Positions 1 through 6,941 of a DNA stretch of 34,493 bases are shown in pieces. The stretch is from Spirochaetota bacterium (GTDB taxonomy: Bacteria > Spirochaetota > Spirochaetia > Treponematales > UBA12059), in assembly GCA_003247225.1 (NCBI GenBank), contig QKAK01000212.1, positions 1-34,493 on the forward strand, given 5' to 3'. A model generated the notes under the pieces. The model worked only from the letters and a program-made list of their open reading frames with translations, was not told the origin of the DNA and searched no databases. Numbering within the stretch: position 1 is the first letter of the stretch; each line of letters opens with the position of its first letter. The translations under genes were made by a program, and so were the position numbers.

Positions 1-13
1 GGGCCGCGGGCGC

Positions 14-1357
14 TTGAGCCGGCCGGCCGCGCGCGTCGCCCTGGCCTGCGCGGCGCTGGCCTGCGGCGCGGCGCTAGCCCACGGCCAGGCGACGGTCGTG
101 TTCAGGACCGCGCCGCCCGACGCGGCCCTGCTCGACGCGTCGGCGCCCGGCCTGGATACGGCGCTGCGGCTGAGAGCCGCGGATAACGGCGGCCGGGCCG
201 CAGAGCTGCCGGCCGGAACCCACGAGATCACGCTGATAGCCGAGGGCTACAGGCCCGCTCGCGTCACGGTCGCGGTTCCCTACGGAACGGGCGGGACGCC
301 CCTCGTCGTCGAGGCCAAGCTCGAGCGGGCCTCGTCCGTCCTGAGGCTCGCGCGGGTGATCGCGACGGGCCGGCGCCCGAAGAGCGTCGAGTTCACCCCG
401 GACGGCCGCTACGTCGTCGTCGCGCCGCTGTCGGGCGATGCCGTGGAGCTGATCGACCCGCGTACCGGCCGGCTCGTCGCCAGCATGGCGCCCCCGGAGC
501 GGTGGGCGAGGAGCCAGGGCTTCGTCGAGACGGCCTTCCCCCCCGGGCGCGGCGAGCTCTGGGTCAGCCAGATGTATACCGACCTCGTGCACGTATTCTC
601 TCTCGACGACTTCTCGTACCTGCGCTCCGTCCCGTGCGGAGGCTCGTTCCCGAAGGTACTGCTGGCCCATCCTGACGGCCGCGCGTTCGTCTCGAACTGG
701 CTGTCCGAGACCGTCAGCGTCCTGTCCGCCGACGGCGCCGAACGGCTCGGCTCGATGCGCGCGGGCTCGACGCCGCGCGGGCTGGCCCTGTCGCCGGACG
801 GCGGGACGCTGTACGTGGCGAATTTCGGGAACGGCTCGATCGAGGCCTTCGACGCGCGCTCGTATGCGCGGCTGCCGGCGCCGTTCGGACGGGCGGCCGC
901 CCCGCGGGCCGGCTCGGCCAAGCGCCACCTCGTCGTCGATCCGGTCAGGAACAGGCTGTACGCCTCGGACATGGGGCGGGGGAGCGTGTTCGCGTACGAC
1001 CTGGCGGAAGACCGGCAGCTGGCCGAGATAGCGATAGCGCCGAACGCCAAGACGAACACGATAGCCCTGTCGCCCGACGGCCGGTGGCTCTACGTCTCGA
1101 CCCGGGGGCCGAACAACCCGGTCGACTACGAGCGCAAGGGGCCGGCCTTCGGAGAGCTCCTGGTCATCGATACCGACAGCCTGGCCATCGTCGAGCGGCA
1201 CTGGGGCGGCAACCAGCCGACCGGCCTCGCCGTGTCTCCTGACGGCCGCCTCGTCGTCTTCACCGACTTCCTGGACCGCCGCGTCGAGGTCTACGAGCGG
1301 TTCGAGGCGCTCGCCCATAGCCTGCGGCGCAGGACCGCGCTCCGCTCGATACCCTAG
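14..1357 (+). CDS. Exported YVTN-type beta-propeller protein with PEGA-like N-terminal domain
   Basis: The 447-residue product starts with a short basic segment and an Ala/Leu-rich signal peptide that ends near AHGQA, so it is probably exported to the periplasm or surface. Residues ~27-105 look like a PEGA-type beta domain (G-T-H-E-I, then EGYRPARV). The rest carries repeated propeller blades with the pattern P-x-G/S-hydrophobic-SPDG-x-x-hydrophobic-V, for example LALSPDGGTLYVANFGNGS and IALSPDGRWLYVSTRG. Such YVTN propellers are usually binding scaffolds or surface antigens; no catalytic residues are visible. The start is a TTG at 14. The frame is open to the window edge, so a start further upstream is possible, although the TTG places the signal peptide sensibly. 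The gene converges on the coiled-coil gene and the two stop codons share the palindrome CTAG. Confidence 0.82.
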   Translation: MSRPAARVALACAALACGAALAHGQATVVFRTAPPDAALLDASAPGLDTALRLRAADNGGRAAELPAGTHEITLIAEGYRPARVTVAVPYGTGGTPLVVEAKLERASSVLRLARVIATGRRPKSVEFTPDGRYVVVAPLSGDAVELIDPRTGRLVASMAPPERWARSQGFVETAFPPGRGELWVSQMYTDLVHVFSLDDFSYLRSVPCGGSFPKVLLAHPDGRAFVSNWLSETVSVLSADGAERLGSMRAGSTPRGLALSPDGGTLYVANFGNGSIEAFDARSYARLPAPFGRAAAPRAGSAKRHLVVDPVRNRLYASDMGRGSVFAYDLAEDRQLAEIAIAPNAKTNTIALSPDGRWLYVSTRGPNNPVDYERKGPAFGELLVIDTDSLAIVERHWGGNQPTGLAVSPDGRLVVFTDFLDRRVEVYERFEALAHSLRRRTALRSIP

Positions 1358-4300
1358 TCCTGGCCGCCCAGCTCCAGTATCAGCTCCACCTCGCCGCGCG
1401 ACAGCTTGACCGCGCGGGCTATCTCCTCGACCTTCCAGCCCTGGTGGGACAGCTTGCGCACGGTCTCCTGGACCGATAGGGGCGGGGCGCCCTTGTCCTT
1501 GCGCCCGGCGCTCGGCTCGTCCTTGAGCAGGTCGTTGAGCAGCTTGAGGTGATCCTGGGTCTTCTTATTGAGCTCGTCGAAGCGCGTCTCCGCGCGGGCC
1601 AGCCATTCGCGGGCCTTCTGGAGCTCGGCCGCCCGCTTCTCCGCGTCGGCCAGCACGCCGTCCACCTCGTCGAGCCTGACCACCGTGGCGTCCAGCTTGG
1701 GCTTCCAGGACATGACCTCGTCGAGCGATCGCTTGAGGTCGATGACGCGGTCGGGGATCTCCCGGATGTCGGCGTCCATCGTCCTGACGTTGCGCTCGAG
1801 CTCGCCTATCGCCTGGAAGTTCTTGTCGATCGCGTCGGCGGTGGCGTTCAGTATGTTCGACTTCTTCTCGACGCGCTCGTACTTCTCCGCCGCCTCGTCC
1901 GCGGCGTCGACCACGCGGCGGAACTCGGCCTCGAGCTGGGTCAGCTGGTCGTTGTTCGACGTCACCGAGGCCAGCTTCTGGTCGACCGTCTGCGACAGGG
2001 CGAGGAGGCGCTTGAAGTCGTCCTCCATCGCGTCGAGGCGGCGCTTCTCGGCCAGGAACCTGGCTATTTTCTGCCCGAGCTCGTCCTCGAGCCGCTTGAC
2101 GCGGCTGTACTGGGTCTCGAGCTCGGCCATCTCGGCCCGGCGCGACTCGACGCGGGCCAGGTCGGCCTTCATCGCCTCGACCGCCTCGCCGAGCGACGCC
2201 TTGAGCTCGTCCGCGCGCTCGAACAGCTTCGTCTGGGCCTGGAACGCCTTGACCTGCTTATCCATCTCCTCGAAGGCCTTCTCGCGGCTCTTGCGCTCGG
2301 CGTCGAGCGAGCCGGCCATCTGGGCCTTGGCCTGCTCGAGGCCTTCCTGGAGCAGGCGGGACTCGCGGCGGTAGTCCTCGACGGCGGCGCCCATCGCCGC
2401 GACCGATTCCCTGGCCTTGCGCGCCGCGTCCTGGGCCATGCCGTCGTAGGAGCGGTTGAAGTCGTCGAGGGCCTGGGCCGTCTTCTGCGCCAGCTCCTGG
2501 CGGAAGCGGCCGACCTCGTCGGACAGCGAGCGAACGTCCTTCGAGAGGGCGTCGCGCTCGAGCTTGGCCGCGTCGATGACCTTGCGGCGCTCCTTCTCCC
2601 AGTTGTCGGAGATGGCGGCGACGTCGGCCTTGAACGATTCGCCGAGGGCGGCTATCGCCGCCGCGTGCTCGGCCTCGGCGGTCCGCGTCGACTCGGCGTA
2701 TTCCTTCTTCCAGGCCTCGGCGTGGGCGAGCACGGTGGCGCGGGCCTCGTCGAAGGCGGCGCGGGCCTTATCGGCGGCCTCGGCGAGGGCCTTGCCGTCG
2801 GCCATGGCCTGGCGCTCCGCGCCGCGGAGCCGCTCGCCGGCGTCGTGCTTCCAGCGGTCCAGCTCCGCGTTCATGAACGCGTTCGCCGCGGCGCGCGCGT
2901 CGTCGAGGTCCGCCTTGACGGAGGCCTTGAGCGACGACAGGGCCTCGTCCGCCTCGCCGACCCGCTCGCTGATCGCCGATCGGTGGGCGTCGACCTGGGC
3001 GCCGAGCTTATCGAGCTGTTCCTGGACGCGGCCCTGGGTCTCGGCCAGCCTGGCGCGCGCCTCCTCGGACCAGGCGCGGTCGGTCTCGGCGCGGGCCGCG
3101 TCGGCCTCGCGTATCGACGCCTCGAGCCGCTCGTCCATCTCGGCGCGCCAGACCGCGAAGCGCTCGTTGGCGTCGTCGCTGCGCTGGCGCAGGTCGGCGA
3201 AGAACTCGTCCTCGAATATCTTGAGCTTCTCCGAGACGTCGGCGTAGGCCTTGCTCTTGAGCGCGTTCAGGTCGCTCTCGAGGTCCTTGACCGCCGACTT
3301 GACCCGGGCCGAGTCGTCCCTGAATTCGGCCTCGAACGACGCCTGCCTGGCCGCCAGGTCCTTGCCGAACAGCGCGAAGTCCTCCTCGACGCGGCGCTCG
3401 ACGCCGGCCATCGACTCGCGCAGCGCCGACTCCATGCGGTCGGCGTCCAGCCTGATGCCCTCGAGCCTCGTAAGGCCCTGCTCGACGACGCCGCGCAGCT
3501 CGGCCGAGCGTGCCTCGAAGCCGGCTAGCACGCGCTTCTCGAGATCGGCGCCGCGATCGGTGAACTTGGCGCTCAGGGCCGCGACCGCGTCGTTGGCGCG
3601 CTTCTCGGCGGCGCCGAGCGACGCGTCCATCGCGGCGATGCGGGCGGCCTGCTCCGCGGCCGTCTCGTCGATCCGGGACTTGAACGACGACAGGGCCTCG
3701 GCCATCTCCCTGACCGCGCCCTCGGCGGAGGACTTCGTGTCGGCGAGCCCGTCCTTGATAGCGCCGCGGATGGCGGACTGCCGCTCGGCGAGGTCCTCCT
3801 GGTAGGCCTTGAGCTGGTCCTTGATCTTGGCCTGCACGGCCTGGGCCGTCTCCAGGGCCTTGGCCTCGGCCTTGGCGGCTCGGGCCTCGGCGTCCTCCAT
3901 GCGGGCGTCCACCTTGACGACGGTCGCCTCGGCCTCGGCGCGGGCGCCGGCCAGCAGCTCGTCGGCGTCCTTGCGCCACTCGGCCTTGAACGACTTGAGG
4001 AGGCCCTGCGTCTCGGCGACCTTCTCCTTGGCCTGGTCGCGCAGCGCGTTGAAGCGGGCCTCTATCGCGTCCCCGAGCTTGGCGCCGCGCGCGTCGATCT
4101 GGGCCTCGAGCCGCTTGAAGCTCTCGTCCTCGAGCCTCTCGCCTTCCTCGCGGGCGCGCTTGAACGCGTCGGCCAGCATCGCGTCGATAGCGCGGTAGCG
4201 TTCCTCGGCGGCCCGGACCGCCTCGGCGTTGGTCTCGGCCACCTCGGCGGTACCCTGCTCGGCGCGCTCCCTGAGCGCCTCGACCTGGGCCTGGGCGTCG

Positions 4301-4842
4301 TCCATCGCCGATCGCAGCTCGTCGGAGTAGGTCCGGCGCAGGTCGTCCATCATGTCCTTGGCGTCGGCCGCGATGCCCTCCCGTATGCCGGGTATCGACG
4401 ACTTCAGGGCTTCTATCTCGAGCTTGGCGGCCTTGAGCGTCCTGGCGACGCCGTCGACGAAGGCGCTCTCGTCGTGGATGACGGACAGGTTCTCGTCGAC
4501 CCTGGCGCTCATGTCCTTGAGCTCGGCGAGCGCCTTGTCGTACTCGGCGATGCGCGCGGCCATGCCGCCTATCTGGTCGGCCTTCGCGCTCAGCGCCTCC
4601 TCGGCCAGCTGTACGCGGCGCAGGACCTCCTTGGCGGCCTTCTGGTGCACCTCGAGGTCTATCGCGTAGGCCTTCAGGTCCTCGGCGCGCTGGTCGGCGT
4701 GGGAGGACAGCTCCTCGCGCAGCTTGTCGGCGTATTTCTTGACCTTCTCGAGCGATCGGTTGTCCCGGTCGAGGATACGGTACGCGAGCAGGATGATCAG
4801 CGTAATGCCTATGGCGACGAGGTTGCCAAGGTCGAACATCAT
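1354..4842 (-). CDS. Giant single-pass coiled-coil protein, SpiroCoCo type, with C-terminal helix-turn-helix-like motif
   Basis: The product is about 1162 residues. Residues ~4-22 form one hydrophobic segment (VAIGITLIILLAYRIL), followed by more than 1000 residues of uninterrupted heptad-rich coiled coil (A/E/K/D/R rich, no Pro/Gly breaks). A short C-terminal module (GWKVEEIARAVKLSRGEVE) reads like a helix-turn-helix. This layout matches the spirochaete-restricted family known as SpiroCoCo coiled-coil proteins; a cytoskeletal or envelope-spanning role is plausible but not shown here. The ORF track extends the start to 5160. I place it at ATG 4842 because GGGAG lies just upstream and the transmembrane segment then sits at the N terminus. 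The long plus-strand ORFs inside it (for example 1549-3528) are shadows created by its GC-skewed codons. Confidence 0.88.
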   Translation of the reverse strand: MMFDLGNLVAIGITLIILLAYRILDRDNRSLEKVKKYADKLREELSSHADQRAEDLKAYAIDLEVHQKAAKEVLRRVQLAEEALSAKADQIGGMAARIAEYDKALAELKDMSARVDENLSVIHDESAFVDGVARTLKAAKLEIEALKSSIPGIREGIAADAKDMMDDLRRTYSDELRSAMDDAQAQVEALRERAEQGTAEVAETNAEAVRAAEERYRAIDAMLADAFKRAREEGERLEDESFKRLEAQIDARGAKLGDAIEARFNALRDQAKEKVAETQGLLKSFKAEWRKDADELLAGARAEAEATVVKVDARMEDAEARAAKAEAKALETAQAVQAKIKDQLKAYQEDLAERQSAIRGAIKDGLADTKSSAEGAVREMAEALSSFKSRIDETAAEQAARIAAMDASLGAAEKRANDAVAALSAKFTDRGADLEKRVLAGFEARSAELRGVVEQGLTRLEGIRLDADRMESALRESMAGVERRVEEDFALFGKDLAARQASFEAEFRDDSARVKSAVKDLESDLNALKSKAYADVSEKLKIFEDEFFADLRQRSDDANERFAVWRAEMDERLEASIREADAARAETDRAWSEEARARLAETQGRVQEQLDKLGAQVDAHRSAISERVGEADEALSSLKASVKADLDDARAAANAFMNAELDRWKHDAGERLRGAERQAMADGKALAEAADKARAAFDEARATVLAHAEAWKKEYAESTRTAEAEHAAAIAALGESFKADVAAISDNWEKERRKVIDAAKLERDALSKDVRSLSDEVGRFRQELAQKTAQALDDFNRSYDGMAQDAARKARESVAAMGAAVEDYRRESRLLQEGLEQAKAQMAGSLDAERKSREKAFEEMDKQVKAFQAQTKLFERADELKASLGEAVEAMKADLARVESRRAEMAELETQYSRVKRLEDELGQKIARFLAEKRRLDAMEDDFKRLLALSQTVDQKLASVTSNNDQLTQLEAEFRRVVDAADEAAEKYERVEKKSNILNATADAIDKNFQAIGELERNVRTMDADIREIPDRVIDLKRSLDEVMSWKPKLDATVVRLDEVDGVLADAEKRAAELQKAREWLARAETRFDELNKKTQDHLKLLNDLLKDEPSAGRKDKGAPPLSVQETVRKLSHQGWKVEEIARAVKLSRGEVELILELGGQD

Positions 4843-4907
4843 TATTTCTCCCATTATCGATTCCGCCCGGACGTGCCGGCGGCCGGGATCGGCCCGATTG
4901 GAGTGAG

Positions 4908-4937
4908 TATATAGCACTATGGAGGAATAATAAAGAA
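4908..4937 (-). promoter_or_regulatory. Candidate sigma70-type promoter of the coiled-coil gene
   Basis: On the minus strand a TATATA -10 box is preceded by TGC, an extended -10 element. A weak TTCTTT -35-like hexamer lies 18 nt upstream. The predicted transcript would have a leader of roughly 60 nt before ATG 4842. The -35 match is poor, so this is a candidate only. Confidence 0.4.
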
Positions 4938-5091
4938 TCGAGCGAAACCGACGGCCGTGCCTGAAGCGATCTCCCGCGGCGTCTGGTAGGCGGCTATGAT
5001 ATCGTGAAAAACGCCGTACGCCGCTCCGTCCGGGACGGACCCGCTGGCACGCTCTCCGGCCTTGTAGCGCCACGAGGTCTCCGTTACGGCA

Positions 5092-5122
5092 TTGCATTTT
5101 TTCGCCGGCCGTGTGATATACT
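5092..5122 (+). promoter_or_regulatory. Promoter of the lipoprotein gene
   Basis: TTGCAT (5092-5097) and TATACT (5117-5122) are separated by 19 nt. The -10 is preceded by TGA, which makes it an extended -10 element and compensates for the long spacer. The predicted start is near 5129, about 43 nt before the ATG. Confidence 0.6.
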
Positions 5123-5171
5123 ACTGCCATCGCAAGATAAAGCGATAATGATTTATCCAAATGGAGGAACT

Positions 5172-6056
5172 ATGAAACGAATCGCCTCAGCATTCGCGGT
5201 CGCCGCGATCGTGGCTTCCATGATGGGTTGCCAACTCATGGACGCGCTCTTCTTCAACGCCGACGAGGTGAAGGCTTCGGAACTCTCGACTTTCACCGGC
5301 GATACCCCGTCTACGAAGGACGAGGCTTTGGCGTCCGCCGTGATCGGCCTCTCGACCGCCGCTGCGACGTCTGGCATCATGAAGTCGATTACCCAGGCTC
5401 CGGGCACCGTCCCCGAGACCGTCGCCAGGCTGCTCTCGGCCGCTAACTGCTCCGACGCGCTCGCCTCGGGCGCGGCGTCGCTCGCCCGGACGATCACGCC
5501 CGCGGATGCGTTCACGGCGTTCCAGGCCGACGTTGAGGCCGACGGCGCCGGCGAGCTCGACGTCAAGCTCGTCGCCGAGGATTTCGATAGCGACGGCGTC
5601 ATTACGGTCGACGGCGATATCGAGCTGAGCGTCACCGGCGCTACCGAGGGCAGCACCTCCGCATCAGGCTCGGTCAAGGCCGACCTGTCCGCTACGGTGG
5701 AGTCTTTCACCGGCACGGCCTTTAACGGCGCGATCGTTAACCTCAAGCTCGACGCCGACGCGAACATCGCGTTCGACGCCGTCGGCGACCTCACCTCGCT
5801 TTCCGGCTACGCTGCGTTCGCCACGTTCGCGGGCTTCTCGATCGACGAGATCGAGGGCGTATGCAAGGGCGGCAAGTACGTCCTCGGATTGAAGTACACG
5901 AATTCCTACTCGTATAGCGCGACCGATACGGACCCGACCGCCGCGGTTGAAGCGGAGCTAACGCTGAAGGTCTACGACGCCTCGAACAAGGTCGTAGGGG
6001 ACTACTCGTATACCGATGACGAGCTCATGGCCTTCGCGCAGAGCATGGAGATGTAG
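5172..6056 (+). CDS. Putative abundant lipoprotein of unknown family
   Basis: The 294-residue product begins MKRIASAFAVAAIVASMMGC, a typical spirochaetal lipoprotein signal with Cys20 as the lipidation site. The mature part is Ala/Asp/Ser/Thr-rich and acidic, with short segments suggestive of beta strands. I recognise no domain. The start is set at ATG 5172 by a strong GGAGGA site 3 nt upstream, not at the track's 5004. Codon use differs from its neighbours: Ile is 10 ATC, 2 ATT and 0 ATA, and GCT, TCT and ACG are more frequent. With an extended -10 promoter and a strong terminator, this suggests a highly expressed single-gene unit. Function is unknown. Confidence 0.85.
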   Translation: MKRIASAFAVAAIVASMMGCQLMDALFFNADEVKASELSTFTGDTPSTKDEALASAVIGLSTAAATSGIMKSITQAPGTVPETVARLLSAANCSDALASGAASLARTITPADAFTAFQADVEADGAGELDVKLVAEDFDSDGVITVDGDIELSVTGATEGSTSASGSVKADLSATVESFTGTAFNGAIVNLKLDADANIAFDAVGDLTSLSGYAAFATFAGFSIDEIEGVCKGGKYVLGLKYTNSYSYSATDTDPTAAVEAELTLKVYDASNKVVGDYSYTDDELMAFAQSMEM

Positions 6057-6095
6057 TCGAGAGACGCGTCCCGCGGGCGCTCGGCGACCGCTAAA

Positions 6096-6138
6096 CGGCC
6101 CGGAATGGAGCTTCGCTTCCGTTCCGGGCGTTTTTTTT
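6096..6138 (+). terminator. Intrinsic terminator after the lipoprotein gene
   Basis: A GC-rich stem begins GCCCGGAA and closes with TTCCGGGC. It is about 12 bp with one G-T pair, a loop around CTTCGC, and an immediate run of eight T residues (6131-6138). This is a textbook rho-independent terminator for the plus strand. The T-run also contains the TAA stop of the convergent proC gene, so the element lies exactly between the two units. Confidence 0.93.
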
Positions 6139-6937
6139 ACGAGTTCAGCTCCCGGCTGCGCGCGGCGGCCGCGTCGACGGCGTCCATCACGATGGCGCGG
6201 AAGGCCTTGCGCTCGAGGCTGTGGATGCCGGCCATCGTGGTGCCGGCCGGCGAGGCGACGATGTCCTTGAGCTCGCCGGGGTGGCGGTCCGATTCGAGGA
6301 TGATCTTGGCGGCGCCCATCACGGTCTGCGCCGCGAATTCGTAGGCCTGGGCGCGGTCCATGCCGTTAAGCACGGCGCCGTCGGCCATCGACTCGATGAA
6401 CAGGAACGCGAAGGCCGGCCCCGAGCCGGACAGCGCGGTGACCGTGTCGAACAGCCGCTCCTCGACGAGCCTGGCCCGGCCGACCGACGAGAACAGCGCC
6501 AGCAGGGCGTCGACGTCCGCCTGCCTGACGGCCTCGTCCGGGCAGATGGCGGTCATTCCGCAGCCGGCCTTGAGCGGCAGGTTCGGCATGATGCGTACGA
6601 TGGCCGGGGGCGCCGCGAAGTGCGTCTTGATCGCGTCGATGGTCACGCCGGCGGCCATCGATATGACCAGGGCGTCGTCGCGTACGCTCAGGCAGGCCTC
6701 CGACAGGACCTTGGCCACCGCGTACGGCTTGACCGCGACGAAGAGCCAGTCCGACCGTTCGGCCAGGTCCTTGACGCTCGGCGACACGCGGACCGGGTAG
6801 CGCGCGGCCAGCGCCTCGGACCGCGAGGCCGTCCGGTTCCAGACCCATAGCTCGTCGTCGCCGAAGGCGGGGCAGAGCGCGCCGAGCATGATGTCGACGA
6901 TCTTGCCCGCCCCTATGAACCCTATCGTCCTTCCCAT
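6137..6937 (-). CDS. proC: Pyrroline-5-carboxylate reductase
   Basis: ProC catalyses the last step of proline synthesis, reducing pyrroline-5-carboxylate with NAD(P)H in the cytoplasm. The 266-residue product matches the usual family length. It has the N-terminal dinucleotide-binding motif (IGFIGAGKI) and the substrate-binding/dimer segment LSGSGPAFAFLFIESMADG. The family C-terminal signature is also present: the helix with AAQTVMGAAKI, then VASPAGTTMAGI. I chose ATG 6937 because an AAAGGA site precedes it at good spacing and the Rossmann motif follows directly. That site overlaps the end of the upstream MFS-HEAT gene (stop TGA at 6942-6944, 4 nt before the ATG), so translation is probably coupled and the genes form one transcript. 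Confidence 0.95.
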   Translation of the reverse strand: MGRTIGFIGAGKIVDIMLGALCPAFGDDELWVWNRTASRSEALAARYPVRVSPSVKDLAERSDWLFVAVKPYAVAKVLSEACLSVRDDALVISMAAGVTIDAIKTHFAAPPAIVRIMPNLPLKAGCGMTAICPDEAVRQADVDALLALFSSVGRARLVEERLFDTVTALSGSGPAFAFLFIESMADGAVLNGMDRAQAYEFAAQTVMGAAKIILESDRHPGELKDIVASPAGTTMAGIHSLERKAFRAIVMDAVDAAAARSRELNS

Positions 6938-6941
6938 ATCG

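Larger units (their letters stand above)
4843..5171. other. Divergent intergenic region between the coiled-coil and lipoprotein genes
   Basis: This 329-nt stretch holds no convincing gene. It is AT-richer than its surroundings and contains the leftward promoter candidate for the coiled-coil gene (~4908-4937) and the rightward promoter for the lipoprotein (5092-5122). A GGAGGA motif followed by ATG-GAG-GAA-TAA near 4919 opens only a three-codon frame. The track ORF starting at 5004 runs through this region into the lipoprotein, but its first 56 codons have no ribosome binding site and overlap the promoter. Confidence 0.7.

Noticed and set aside
74-1318. 414-codon minus-strand ORF
   Set aside because: Shadow of the beta-propeller gene, with no recognisable domain or start signal.
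1549-3528. 659-codon plus-strand ORF
   Set aside because: Antisense shadow of the coiled-coil gene; the Leu/Gly/Val/Arg repeats mirror its Glu/Ala/Lys/Asp codons and no ribosome binding site is present.
5004-5171. N-terminal extension of the lipoprotein ORF
   Set aside because: Would hide the lipoprotein signal peptide and overlap the promoter; no ribosome binding site at 5004.
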